Positions 38,801-51,809 of a stretch of DNA of 64,000 bases are shown here, one piece after another (the stretch's first letter is position 1; each line of letters begins with the position of its first letter). Below the pieces are notes generated by a model. It was given only the letters and a program-made list of their open reading frames with translations. It made no database searches and had not been told where the DNA came from. This DNA comes from Phocoena phocoena (Eukaryota > Chordata > Mammalia > Artiodactyla > Phocoenidae). The position numbers were made by a program, and so were the translations under genes. The stretch is taken from the NCBI RefSeq assembly GCF_963924675.1, contig NC_089236.1, positions 29,287,319 to 29,351,318 of the forward strand, given 5' to 3'.

Positions 38801-39180
38801 AATGATTAAGGCCATACACCACCCACTTCCTTTAGTAGACTCTCACACTCCGGGCCATTATACACCCACCTTAATTGTCCCAGGGCCAGGTATCAAACAA
38901 CTATGGGCAGCCCCTTTCCCCAGAAACCTGTGAAATTATCCATAATAGACAATCCATAGGGAGCCCCAGAGGAACCTACTTATACCAACCTACTTGCCAT
39001 ATCGAGGCTTCCCCCTACAACTCCAGCTTTCTCTTTTCCTGTCCCAGTGTGTAAACTCCTTTGTGGCCTTGTCTGAACTCCTTTCTCATTTAGAACTGCA
39101 ACAAAAAAAAATCTTTGCTTTTCATCTATCCAAGTGCCTGTGTGTTGGGTTCACCCTCAAAGGAATCTTTACATTTTATA
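38800..39180 (+). mobile_element. possible LTR fragment
   Basis: A less AT-rich stretch with 'ccagggccaggtat', 'gggcagcccctttcccca', and near its end 'gaactcctttctcat', 'gcaacaaaaaa' and 'gttgggttcac'. The base composition and ending resemble the R-U5 part of a class I LTR, but I cannot name a family or see matching ends. Confidence 0.3.
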
Positions 39181-41555
39181 AAACAATTGGCTTTAAAAGC
39201 ACAATAGCATGGCTATGACCACTGACTTTTGGATAGGTTTTAGGGAAAGAAGGAGTGCTCTTGGATTAAAGATTGATTTCAGAGCTCCTGGCGAGTGTCT
39301 TGGGTCAGATCTACCCAAGTGGGAAAGTTGTGCTTTAGCTTTGTTGCTTGCTGGTGGGTCTTCAGGTGGTTGTATGTTTTACTCAACTTTCCTATGGGGG
39401 GAGAGGGTTTAAGAGGTGGATGTGGAGGTGCACCTAGGGCAATAGGAGTAATGTGGATGTGATTTCCTGGGTCGGGTGTTCAGGTATGTTACCAGTCACA
39501 TCTTGTATTTGGTAGATGCCAAGTCCAGGGTCCCATCACTTCTTCAGTGTGGGTGTTTCTTTATTAATATTCAGGACAGAACTCTGGTTTGTCCCTGTTT
39601 AGGAAACACTTGTGGAGGAAAGTGTTGGTTGAACTTCTAACACTAAAGAAATAATACCCTCTTCTCATTGTCCAAATTACTCAGTTGGGGAAAGCAGCCT
39701 ACTGTCTTCTTGATGTTGCATAAGTAGTTGCTAACACCAGCAAACATCAAGCTACCCAGATCCTCAGAAGTATGTGCGGGTTACACCTTTGGAGACCAGT
39801 AGCTCATTATCTAATCCAAAGGGGTGTCTGGGACAATGAGATGAATATTTAATCCCTGTACACCCTGTCCCCACCCTGCCACACAAAAAAAACTGCCCAA
39901 GTTACCAAATTGTTTAAATAATGTGAGAACCCTAGTTAATGTGCTTGGGCCTCAAGTAAGTGCCTCCACATATCATGATACAGAGGGACTGATACTTCAA
40001 ATGGTGGCATTAACTTTGTTGCCCCAAGAAACTTGTTATTGCTTTCTTAGGTGCAAATCAATCCCTCAAGGGTGGACTGGGTAACCTTGCTAGATGGCTG
40101 CCTGTGAGACTGGTCATCCTGCCTCTCCCCTTTGCCTGTGTCAAAAGTTGATTAAAAAAAAATGAAACCAACAAATAATTTAAGTAGTAATTAGTAATAG
40201 TTTCATGTGCACAAACCAAAAAGACAGTTTGCAAGCTGGGCATCCTCAAACCAAAACATGAGGCTCAGAGATATGTTGTTATAAAGCAGCTGATATAGTG
40301 TGAAGGCAGTGTTTATTCTTAACAGTAATTGGTTACAATATTAGAATTTTCTTAAGTGAAAGGGAATTGGTTAGTGGTTGCTTCGTATCAATTTTCAGGA
40401 ACTATTTAAGTTTCACTTACGATTTTCAGAAGCATAAGCAAGAAGTGACTAGCTTGTCAGCTAGTCAAGTTAAACTAGCTTGTCAGCAAAATAAGCTAAA
40501 TTAAGCTTTGTGTGTATGACTAACTGGTTTCATCTGCTCAGGGAATTTGCATGTCTGGTTTCTGTGTTTGATATTAACACCTGTAACTGCCTAAAAGTTT
40601 GCACTATTGAGTTAGACAGAGAGAGAAACTGAAAACCGAGGCTTTACGTGTCTGAAAACCCACAAGGAAGGAAAAGGTAGCAGTAGAGGCTGGTTTGATA
40701 AGCTCTTTCACTGAACCACTCTTCAGCCTGTACGTCTGTTGCACTAGATATTTAATCCTTTGGGTACGAGGGGAAGACACCTATGGCACCCTTGTGGCAT
40801 AGGGAAGGGGTTAAGTCAAATCCATGTTAAAGCTGAAGCTCCTATGGCGTAGAATCATTGCTTCTTGTGGGGGCAGGTGTTCCTAACCCTGACTGATTTG
40901 AAGCTCCGGAGAGGAAAAAAATATATATATAAACATGAACTATGTAAAAAGAACTTCCTTAAAGTATATATAGTAAAGACAAAAACGGAAGGAAGAACAG
41001 AATGGAGGAAGGAAGGAAGGAAGGATGGGAGGTTGGAAGGAAAAATTCTGGATATTGCGGGGAAGATGTAAAAAAGAAAAAATATATACGTATTATTAAA
41101 TTAAAACAAAGTTCCATAATTTGACCCAATTGGAAATACAAAACTTACTAAAATAATTTTAAAAAAAACATTAAGAGGGTATCTATTTGCTTTTGTACTT
41201 CAAGAACAGGTTCTAAATTAAGTTTAACATTTGCTAAAATATACCCATTGGCAGATTTTCATGGATTTATTAAATAGCGATGTTCAAATTACAGTTATTC
41301 CTGGCGAATCTCACTAAATTTGAACATGAAATCCTTATAATCTTAAGAGTGTAACTAAATATAAAATAGAGGAAATGTTGTTATACTTCATTTTATAGCC
41401 TTACCTAAATTTCGCATGGTCATTACCCATTGGCCTAAAATATCCCACAGTGGGCATAGGTGTTCTGACACAATGAGTACCACATTAAAATTAAATTATT
41501 TACAAGTGGCTTAATAAAAGTAGGCCCCACTGATCCCCAATTAAAATAGTTAGTA
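39181..41555. other. unassigned DNA upstream of ERV pol
   Basis: No gene recognised. More mixed base composition than its surroundings. Contains a repeated ACTAGCTTGTCAGC (near 40,447 and 40,474) and a GGAA tract at 41,005-41,028. It might hold unrecognisable retroviral gag-region remains because pol sequence follows, but no motif supports this. Confidence 0.4.
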
Positions 41556-41559
41556 TCAC

Positions 41560-42900
41560 CCAATGTAAGTAAAAACAGGGCCTTATAAGGATTAAAATTT
41601 CATATATAAGACATGAATAATAAAGACGTGATTATCCCCATTGCTTTTCCACTTGGCAATCCAATTTTGCCCATTCTTCAGTCTGGAAAAAAATTATGCA
41701 TCACAGTGAATAACTACAACTTTAGCATTGTTGCCCTTCAATTAATCTGATATCTGATGTTTATTAAAATTAATAACTCCATCCTATCGGCATCAGGTCA
41801 ATTATTTTGCTATTATAGATTTGAGTAATATGTTCTATTCAGTGCTTATTTCAACAGCTTTTCAACTAGTTTGCCTTAACCTTCAAAAGGGCACAATACA
41901 CATTTATTAGACTACCCAAGGAGTACATCAGTTGCTTGGCAATAACACACTATCTCTACACACAAGATCTTAACTACATCTACTTCTATCCAGGAACACA
42001 GGTATGACATTATTTTGATGATATATTTTTATGAGATGATTAATTTAATACATTAATTAAGGAAGCTACTACTTTCAAATCTGCCCACCTTAAATGGTGT
42101 CCCCATGGCAAAAGACTCTAGAATATGTCCATATTATAATCAACAGGCACTCCCATTAGTGCCTTCCAGACTCCTTCATTAGAGGTTTTTGTAACATCCT
42201 TCTTGACCATGGAATTTCTTGGAACACCTATAATAGTCATAACTTGCCCATGGGTTTCTGATATAAATAACTGCCTTTCTTGGCTCTGTGCTATACATGA
42301 TTGGAATGAAAATTGCTGGTCACATACTGGATTTTCCTGGAAATGGAGGTTCTCATTAATTCTGGGATTGTAGACTTTAGTACCCATTTTCCCATTAAAT
42401 CTTGGGTCATGAAAGCAGTACTCCACAAACTTGGCATGGCTATGAATATATTCTTAGTACAGAATAGAGACAAATTCTTAGTACAAAATGGGCCCTCTGG
42501 CATATTCCACCAGAGGACAGAGTGGCCTCCCCTATCCCAGTCCTTTGCCAGAAGTCATGATCCTGGGAGAGACATTCCTTTCCCAGATCCCTTGGCTACC
42601 TGGGGAGGCCCTTGGGATTAATTGCCTGAATAACAATGGCAGTTCATGGACTACAAAAATGTCAGTGCTATCATCATAAACGGAGGAGCTCACTATAATG
42701 TAGCTGTTTTCCACCCCTTAACTATGATGTCCCCAATAAGGGATGGGACACAAGAGTCAGCACAATTGCCCAAATTTCAGGCAGTCATTTTAGCACTGGA
42801 TGCACTTTCTAACACAGCAAAAATGTGTTCCATCTACACATTTACAAACTATTGGAGCATTGTCTAAGGGTTGTCCGCTCCAGGGTGAATATCTTTAGGA
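41560..42900 (+). pseudogene. endogenous retrovirus (class I-like) pol fossil: RT and RNase H
   Basis: Translation in shifting plus frames resembles retroviral pol. The RT front lies at about 41,580-41,740, the palm region at about 41,800-42,030 with a YFDD box at 42,011-42,022 directly after a TGA (42,005-42,007), and RNase H-like text at 42,646-42,867 (phrases AVFHPLTMMS and QAVILALDAL). Many stops and frame changes make it a dead copy. The order RT then RNase H is normal for pol. No matching gag, integrase, env or LTR pair was recognised. Confidence 0.75.
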
Positions 42901-43324
42901 ATCTCTTTGTCTCACCCATACCCAATATATCAAAGTTGCACATGCTTCTATGTATAATAAGGCCACAATATAAAGCCTCACTAGATCTTCCTTTCAGAGT
43001 TCTAGACATTACTGAGAGTAACTAAAGTGCTCATTTCACTACTCAGAATACACAATTCTGGGGGCTTTGAAATGGCACTGAATATAACTTTCAACTCCCC
43101 AGTAGGTCTCAGGCAGCTAGTTTAATGGAAAGACACAGCAGAACTCCTTTTAAAATTTCTATCTGACAAATGGACCCCTATATGGGTCTCCATCTTGTCT
43201 CAGGCCTTAATTTCTATTCATTCAAGGTCCCTTGGTTAACTCGCAATGTACATCAGCTTTTAAAAATACCTTCCCTGTGTTTTGTCCTATATTTCAAATG
43301 GGCTACGTATTGTTACCATGTATA

Positions 43325-43655
43325 TGATGAGAGGAATCTTAGGGCAGTTAAACTATCCTGTATGATTCTATAGTGATGGATATATTTATTATACATTTAT
43401 TATGCATTATTATATATTTATCCAAACCTTTAGAATGTACAACACCAAGAGTGAACCCTAATGTAAACTATGGGCTTTGGGTAATAATGATGTGTCAGTG
43501 TGGGTTCACTGATTGTAACAAGAGTTCCCTCTGGTGCAAGATGCTGATAGTGAGGGAGGTTATGCATGTGTGTGGGCAGGAGATTTATGGGAAGTACTCA
43601 ATTTTGCTGTGAACCTAAGACTGCTCTAAAAATTAAAGTTTATTAGTTTAAAAGA
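43325..43655 (+). mobile_element. L1 3' end (L1MC/ME-like)
   Basis: 'cttagggcagttaaactatc', 'agaatgtacaacaccaagag', 'tgaaccctaatgtaaactat', 'gtgtcagtgtgggttcactg' and 'gtgaacctaagactgctcta' followed by 'aaaattaaagtttatta' match the end of an old L1. Same subfamily region as 16,845-17,328. Confidence 0.86.
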
Positions 43656-43753
43656 ATTGATAGTAAACATAACTTCTTTGTGTGATTTCAGTATTCTGTT
43701 TTTAGTTCCTTATTTTTTGTGTTTTGTGGGAGGATGCCCTGTGTATGTATGTA

Positions 43754-43755
<2 letters not shown>

Positions 43756-43796
<41 letters not shown>
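43756..43796. repeat. (GT)n microsatellite
   Basis: About 20 uninterrupted GT units. Likely length-variable between individuals. Confidence 0.97.
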
Positions 43797-43799
<3 letters not shown>

Positions 43800-46700
43800 G
43801 AGGTCAGCTATTAATTTAAAAATATGCACACACAGTACATTTGTATAACTTTATGAAATTTGTGTATACTATCACTTTTTAATATATACTTTCTCTACTA
43901 TTTTTTGAGTCAAGGAATGCCCAGGAAACAACTTTTTTCTTTTTTTTTTCTTTTTTCCATGAATTTAAGCTTTCTCAACTCTCTTGTTCAGTATGATTTG
44001 ATGCTCCCATTATCTGTACTCTTTTTGAATCTCACATTGTTTATTTTGTCTTACTATAAGAAAATTTCACACATATGTATCTGAATCTTTTGGTGTCAAT
44101 ACTCACAGACTGTGAATCCTCTGTGTATTAATTTTTCATTACCTACTGGTAAGAAAATAGAAGGTATACTCTTTCTAGACTTAAAATGATTCAAAACTAC
44201 AGTATAGTGAAGCATTAATTTTAGAACTAATGGATATGAATATTTACCACAATTATTATTTTTATAGTCAATGTTTCAGTTTTTAAAATAAATTTTAATG
44301 AAATTTTTGCTCACTTGTTTTTAACAGTCCAACCTTCCCTTCTGATTTCACTTCTCTTTTGGCTGGTGTATATCTTTTCATTGTTCTTTCAATGAAGGTC
44401 TGTGGCTTACAAATATTCTGAAAATGCTTGTCTGAAATTATATTTAGATCACTTAAATCTCAAATAATAATATAGCTATCAGATGGATTCTATATTTGTT
44501 ACCCTCCCTCAGTACTTTTAATGATACATCGCCATAAATTTCTTAAGTTTAGTGTTATTGTAGCTGAAACAATATGGCACCTTAGCAGTACTAGTTAGGA
44601 TGCTATTCACATCTGAGATGTTTAATGGGCATAGTACCATACAATCCTCTCTGGACTTTCCAATCTAGAATTTCTCATAATATTGTATCCAAGAAACATT
44701 TTCTTTGTTTTATTTTATTTAAAATTTTTGAGCATGGGAATAATTTATATAATCTATCATGTATTTTCTTGGAGACTTTTAAGGAATATAGGTTAACATG
44801 TGCTTACCTATGATCTAAAAATATTAAAGTTCCATTTTTCTTTTTTCATGTACATCATATTTGGTCAGTCAGATATAACTCTCTTTTTTACTGAAATTTA
44901 AAATTCACATAGATGTATATAAAAGACACACCATATTCATTTATATTTTACTAAAATCTTCTATAACTGAAGAGTTTTCACAAACCCATCATTTCCTGCA
45001 TATTTCCAAATGTCTCCTATCTTCCTCATCATTCTAGGTCTGATGCAAGGCTGTCACCCTGGAATCTTTCTAATTGCACATAAATAGTAGTTTTACCTAT
45101 CTCTTTGGGTTAATTTATCCCTTTTCATCTATCACTGAAACTTTATTTTTAATGAAAGGGTTCTTTCTAGACACATATGTAAAAATAACTTATTTGCCTT
45201 TAATTGCATTTTCTGCTTATATCTTAGCATTTTAATGCATTCTATGATATTTTGTTTTATAATTAAAAGTAATAAATAAAGGTCAATTCAACTTCTACAG
45301 CTTATACAATTTAAAGGCACATATACCTCATTTTAAAAATTATATTTAGCAAACCATAACTCCATAGGTAAAGAATGAATATGATTGTAATAATGATAAT
45401 ACCTGCCTCTTTGTGTTTTGCCTTTTGCTATTGTACTAGTTTCATCATATATATCACTGCTTAAAAATTAAATTAAGCTTACAGATATAAAATGAATTAC
45501 CAGTGTAATATTAACTATTAAAAGAGTTTCAAACTCATGTCTGGTTTGGATCAAAGCTCATCTGCCTTACTTACTACTTATTTACTTGTTTTCTTACTAG
45601 TCAATACTACCTTATACAACATAATATAGTCAAATTTACACTATGTTCATCAAACAAAATAAATCTAAAAGAATTCATATTATAAAACACTGTAAATGAA
45701 ATTCTGGAGAAGGTTCACTTTTCATAGTTCTATGGTTCTAAGTAGTTATTATAATAATAACCAATTCACCTATCATATGTTACTATTTTTGTTTTACATT
45801 GAATTTACAGAACAATCAACTACAATATGTTTGTTTGTTACTCTTGGCATGTAATTATGTTAGTATTTGAAGAAAACAAATTTTTTTTCCATGGGAAATA
45901 CCTATACACAGGACAATGTATCCAAAGTATTGATAAGGTAATTAAAACACTCAAATATTAAATGTTTAGAGAGTTTGGTTTGATGAGTCTTAAATAAAAT
46001 ATAGTATATGGAAAAAATTACTCCAGAATACTTTTCTGAGTACAGATTTTTCATACTCTCCCCTCAAAGCTAAGTTTGAGATTAGCTCACAATTACAAAT
46101 ATTACATTGCATAGTCTCCTGACTTTCTGGAAAACAACACAAAGATTCTAAGACACTGAAATAATTTGGAGGCACTGAAAATATAAAATATAGATTTAGA
46201 GAAAAATGAACAAACAGCAACAAAATTGCTAAATCTCTTTATTGACACAGTTTGACTAATAGCTGCAGTAAGTTTTATCAAAATACAAAAAAAAAGATTT
46301 TATCCATTTACTTGATGAAATAACAAGACTCATCAAAAAGATTTAAAATAAATAGATACATTCATGCATACATACATACCTACATGTATGCATGCATATA
46401 TCTATACAAATACATACTTCTCCTTGTAGACTAATTTTAGCTCTTGTCCTTTGAGGTATAGAAACTGTTTATAAGGTTCAAGTAGTATTACAGTTGTAGA
46501 AAGTTTAAAGACATTTCCCACCAGTCAACCATCATGTAATTTGATTTTTAATTGTTTGTAGTAAAATGAAAAATATTTCATTAGAATGTTGACACTAGGA
46601 AAGAAAAAAGAGATATTAATAAAACTTTATACATGAAGAAATGGTAACAAATTGGATTTATGGGAAAAGAGATGTAGATATTATATTTCAAGATTTGAGG

Positions 46701-46840
46701 TCTGTATTCCTCCTGTAAAAATTGTATTAACCCTGAGATGAAATCAGAAAGAATGTTTTCTTGTGTAAATGATGTCAAATGTTAGATTAAGTTTGAGGAT
46801 CCTTTCAAACTATGTAGCAGAGAGTAATCAAACAGTTAAG
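43800..46840. other. unassigned AT-rich DNA
   Basis: No gene and no named repeat. All frames are short and A/T-driven. Confidence 0.5.
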
Positions 46841-46844
46841 AGTT

Positions 46845-47792
46845 TGTATTAGTCAAGTTTTGCCAGAGAAAGACAACCAATGACACATATGTAAGTGGAA
46901 CTGGCTTACATGATTATAGAGGCTGAGAAGTCCCATGATCTGCTATCTGCAAACTGGAGACCCAAGAAAGCTGGTGGTGTAATACCAGTATGAGTCTACA
47001 GACCTGAAAAATCAGGAATACAGTGGTATAAATCCCACTCTAAGGGCAGGAGAAGACTGATGTCTAGCTGATGAAGAAAAATAAATTTCTCTATGGTAGG
47101 ATGATCAAAAGAAGTCAGAATTGAAACACATGCCCCCATTTGTGGTGGGCCTTTCCCAATGTGCATCTACATTATACATTAACCAGACCTCCTCAAGTCT
47201 GGAGAAGAATATTCCCTTCCTTCTGAGGCTAACATTGCAATTTTAAGATTTATATTTCTTTCTCATCCTGTACAGGATGTCATATTGACCGAAATGCTTG
47301 CTCTGAAGGTGCATACCTGACCAAAACAACTCTGATGAGGTTGATGTATTATGTTAATCTGTCAATACGCAACATACTTTTTTGTCTCAAAATGTATACA
47401 ACTGCATCTCTTAACTCCTGACCAGTAGAACAGACCTCAGAGTTTTTGAGATTTGGTCTCCCAAGTTACAATGTTCACTTTGGCTTAAATAAAATTCTCA
47501 TTTTTCTTCTCAGTTTGATTGTTAATTGAATTTTGATGACACAGCTGAAGCAGTGAAGAAAGAAGAAAGAGTAGGTTCCTCCTTCCTCTGACTTTGGCTG
47601 GATTCAGATCCCCAAAGGATTGGAGGCTGTCCACCCACATTGGGGAGGGCAGTCTAAATCTACTTTACTGAGTCTACCAATTCAACTACTAATCTCATCT
47701 AAAAACACTTTCACAGACAGACACAGAAATAAGGTTTAATTCGGGCACCCTATGGCACAGTCAAGTTGACAGATAAAATTCACCATCACAGA
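46845..47792 (-). mobile_element. MaLR (MLT1D-like) LTR, interrupted
   Basis: Two parts of one reverse-oriented LTR. The first, 46,845 to about 47,090, has 'tgtattagtcaagttttgcc', 'cttacatgattatagaggct' and 'aactggagacccaagaaagc'. The second, 47,585-47,792, has 'cccacattggggagggcagt', 'ctactttactgagtctacca' and 'cacagtcaagttgacagat'. The gap is filled by another LTR-like element. Confidence 0.78.
47095..47545 (+). mobile_element. ERVL-type LTR (LTR16-like), nested
   Basis: The insert in the MLT1D-like LTR carries 'cttgctctgaaggtgcatac', 'caaaacaactctgatgaggt', a polyadenylation-like AATAAA near 47,489 and 'tgattgttaattgaatttt' before the end. This resembles an ancient ERVL solo LTR. It begins with TG and ends with CA at its probable limits, but I see no convincing 5-base duplication. 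Confidence 0.5.
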
Positions 47793-47799
47793 GTTGTAT

Positions 47800-49300
47800 T
47801 CATCCAGGTTAAAAAAAATGAAAATGAATGTTGTCCCCCCCAGTTGAGAATCTGACATGAGGAGAAGACTGATTACCTGAAATTAGAAAACCTTCACATT
47901 TGGAGGATATGAGAACAAATTAATCAAGAAAGAAAAGTAAGAGTGGTTAAAAAAAAAAAAAATTAAAAGCCTTTGAACATTTCTTTAAAGTTTTGCAGAC
48001 ATTTGTAATATAATTTTCATTAATGTGTCCATGTTGAATTTGCACAAAATCATGAGAATTACCCACACCAGTTGAATTTAGATGAGCCTTTGAATTTGGA
48101 TGAGCATTTCTTGGAAATGCTCAGATTTCAACACATATTCTTGTGTACTCATTTGTCAGAAACTGAGAATATTCATATGCAAATCTGTGCCTACCTTTGA
48201 TTTGACTCATGCAGTTTACCATGTTATCCCAACCAACAGACAGCTATCAAGAGAGCAATGGACATTAAACTACTGAAGTAGCCAAAAAGGATGCTTTTTC
48301 CTATGTAGTCTCCTTGCTGCAAATAAACTTTCTGACATCATTTTTTAATCTTCTCTTATTTCATTCAGCAGTTCTAGGTCACCCTCAGTCCTGATCCTGT
48401 CTGATTACTAAGCAGGTATAGTGCTCAGCACTTGCTGTCAGATGTTGCCGCTATTTTCCCAGTGGGTGCATCCTGTGACCCTAACAAAGATGCATCATAC
48501 CACTGATCCCTTTGATTGCTGTGCTGATTTCTATGATTGTTGCCATCTGCTATACATATAAACAACATCAACAACAGAAAAAGAAAACTAGTGAAAAAAA
48601 AAAAAGCACACAATTAATGAAATCACTCTCAACGGAAGTAGCCCAAAGAATATATCTTATTTATTGCAACTCACAGACTGGAAATGAACTGAATATTCTA
48701 AACATCTAAAGCTTATAAAATTTAAGGTACATTTTAAATAACGTAAACTTTAATGTATGACAACATGCAACATCCTTGTAATTAGCTTTAAGTGTATAAG
48801 ACAGATGGTTATCTTTACCTCCAAACAAGTCACAAAAGCAACACAAAAGAAATTGAAAAATCTAAAGAATAGCATCTACAGGAAAACTTATAATACGTAC
48901 TGTCTGAATTCCCTGCCATATTGAATTAGGAAAATGGTTTTACAATTGATACATTTCCAAGTATATTGTTTCAGCTAAAACTCAAAATAAAACATTGAGA
49001 GAACATTATTATTCCATATATAGATAGAGAATCCATGATTCTGGTATTCCAAATAACCTCAATGTCATACGTATAAAATGTCAAAGTTAGTATATTATTC
49101 TGTTCTCTACTTGTAACCCACTGAACTTTCCAATATAAGATAATAGTACACATCCCAATGCATTTCATTTATTTTTACTCTATAAAATTTAGAGTTTTAT
49201 AGATCAGAGTTTGAGACTGAAAGCACAAAGAATAAAGCAGAATTATTTAATTGAACTACCAAAGCCATGTGATGATATGAAACTAAAATGAAAAATCAGT
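47800..49300. other. unassigned DNA
   Basis: No gene. 48,290-48,400 contains 'gctgcaaataaactttctga', which looks like an LTR polyadenylation region, but no family is recognised. A frame at 48,512-48,709 has one hydrophobic run followed by a lysine-rich run made by an A-rich tract; I do not regard it as a gene. Confidence 0.45.
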
Positions 49301-49489
49301 GGCTTCCCTGGTGGCGCAGTGGTTGAGAGTCCGCCTGCCGATGCAGGGAACATGGGTTCGTGCCCTGGTCCAGGAAGATCCCACATGCCGCGGAGCGGCT
49401 GGGCCCGTGAGCCATGGCCACTGAGCCTGTGCGTCCAGAGCCTGTGCTTCGCAATGGGAGAGGCCACAACAGTGAGAAGCCCGTGTACT

Positions 49490-49516
<27 letters not shown>
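49301..49516 (+). mobile_element. CHR-type SINE (short form)
   Basis: Full forward element from GGCTTCCCTGGTGGCGCAGT to 'cccgtgtactgc' and a ~30-base poly-A. Short duplication AAAAATCAGT at 49,291-49,300 and 49,517-49,526, its A's shared with the tail. Confidence 0.95.
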
Positions 49517-49524
<8 letters not shown>

Positions 49525-49529
49525 GTATT

Positions 49530-51565
49530 TGTTTGCAAGAAAAAGGGGATGACAATGTATTTTTTTTCAAAATTCAGGAAGTATCTTTGACATAAAGTGT
49601 CCCCTAATTTTTATGTGTATTGAAGTATGCTTCTTATAAATATCACTAAGACTTTAGGTGATTAAGTCTGTAGAAATTTGAGGAATACTGAGCCCTTGAT
49701 TTTCTTTCAATTTTGCATAGGATAAATACAAAAAAACTGTAGCTTTCTGTTATCACTGAAAGTGATTACAATTAAAGTGATAAGTTTATTATAAAATATT
49801 TGAGATTTTTTCAATATGCAGATATTTGACCAATAATATTTGTGCATTTGTTATTTGGCCAAAATGTGTAATTTCTTTATATCCACAGGTATATTTCTGT
49901 ATACACTCTTCTTTTAATGTATGTTGGTTACTCGAAGATGGTAAACTTGTTTGTCTAGTGAATTAAATAAAAAACTGTTAGAAACAATAAAATAATTCAA
50001 TAAGTTGGCTGATCACAAAAGTAACATACCAGTACAAACATTATTTTATACACAAAAAAACCTCTTATTTACGAATGCAAAAAAGAAATATATTTCTTAA
50101 AAACTAGGAATAAACATAATAAAAATTCTAGTGAGGGCTTTAAAAAGAATATTAAAATACAAAAGCACCGTTTCTTAAAATTGTCCATTCTCCCTCATTA
50201 TCTAAAATATTTGGAATTGAAGGTAAAATAACAGAATATTTTTACAGATTGAAAAAAATCATTATTTGAAAAGTGATTATTTGAATATTAAACTATATAA
50301 AAATAAACATTTGAAATATACAAGCAATTAGTGGGAGAGTCCAACAAGTTATAAAACATATTGTTTCACTTAATAATTAAAATTGATTAGTATTGGAGAT
50401 GATTTAAGTGAATGCTTCTACTTAGTAGAAATATTAAGTGTTTTTTTAGAAATATGAAGATTTAGCAGAATCAAGCTTAATTAAGTCAGAAACACTTGGG
50501 GTTAGTCCCAGGCATCACATTTTTTTTTCAAAGTTCTCCCTTCTTTCAGTTGATTCTATTGTGCACCTTCCATGATCTGTGTAAATAAATTCACCTGTAA
50601 AATCATCTAAGCACAGAGATTATTTGCAAATAACTGATATTTTCTCCAGTTTCCGTCTTGATTATTCATTTGTTTGAATCTGGGTACATTTTTTGATAAT
50701 TCATAGTTTCCCACAAACTCATTCATCTTATTTGCATTGATTTTAGCAAAAGGCACTCAAGATTATTTTAATACTCCTTGGTAATTTCCTACTTTGCATT
50801 TTTAATATGTTTTATTTGCACTCTGTGGTTTTCCATTATTTTTTATTTTCTTTATTGGGATACCCTGGGTTTATTTATTTTGTTAGTTTTTACTTAAAAA
50901 GAACCAGCACTAGGATTTCTTTTATAATTCTACGTTTTTCTGTTTTCTAATTTATTAATTTTCATTATTATCTTAATCATTATTATTCTTCTGTTTCCAT
51001 GAATTTATTTTATTTTCTGGCTTCTCAGTTAAGCTACTTAATTCGTTTTTTTCTTTTTGTTTGTTTGTTTTCTTCTCCCACCTGCATTAGCATCCCTGGA
51101 AGAAAACAGAGTGCTGGCCTGTGAGGTAAAATGATACCTCCTTCAGGTGAAAAAGCTCAGGGATCTTCATAGACGAGCTCTCTAAGCAGACACATTCTGG
51201 CTGACACACCACACACACTCTGAAGTACTGGTTGCTTTCTTGTATCCTCATATTATCCAGCAAATATCTGGACCCTACATAAAGTTAATTGAGTCCCATC
51301 CTCCTTTCAAAGAGACTTCCATGGCTAATTCACCATGCCTCACATGCTCGCTTGCCTTACCTGTCAGCTGAGGGACAAGACTCTCAGACAATCTGGGGCA
51401 CTCCAACCTATACTATTCTGATTGTTTGTTTTATTTTTGCAAGCATTTTTTCCCACACTAGCTTATGCAACCAAGCCCTGCTTTCATGATTTTATGAGTA
51501 ATTTTTGCTGGATCTACCTCCAAAATATGTTATTGCCTTAAAAAAAGAATGTTTTGCATCATCCT
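49530..51565. other. unassigned DNA with faint L1 remnants
   Basis: No gene. 49,985-50,160 resembles decayed plus-strand L1 RT text ('aattcaataagttggctga', 'aactaggaataaacataat'). 50,870-51,060 resembles minus-strand L1 ORF2 ('aaagaaccagcactaggatt'). Both are weak. 51,100-51,540 is more GC-rich but unassigned. Confidence 0.4.
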
Positions 51566-51566
51566 C

Positions 51567-51568
<2 letters not shown>

Positions 51569-51597
<29 letters not shown>

Positions 51598-51808
51598 GTG
51601 TGTGGTACACGGGCCTCTCACTGTCGTGGCCTCTCCTGTTGTGGAGCACAGGCTCCTGACGCGCAGGCTCCGGACGCGCAGGCTCAGCGGCCATGGCTCA
51701 CGGGCCCAGCCGCCCCACGGCATGTGGGATCTTCCCGGACTGGGGTACGAACCCGTGTCCCCTGCATCGGCAGAAGGACTCTCAACCACTGTGCCACCAA
51801 GGAAGCCC
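51569..51808 (-). mobile_element. CHR-type SINE with internal 15-bp duplication
   Basis: Reverse-oriented element with poly-T at 51,569-51,597 and 'ccaccaaggaagccc' at the right. Inside it GGCTCCTGACGCGCA (51,651-51,665) is followed directly by GGCTCCGGACGCGCA (51,666-51,680), a duplication the other seven copies lack. No clear target-site duplication. Confidence 0.94.
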
Positions 51809-51809
51809 T

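Noticed and set aside
48512..48709. Possible small membrane protein: hydrophobic run then K/Q-rich run
   Set aside because: No ATG at a sensible place, the basic run is encoded by an A-rich tract, and a stop lies shortly upstream. Nothing ties it to a known protein.
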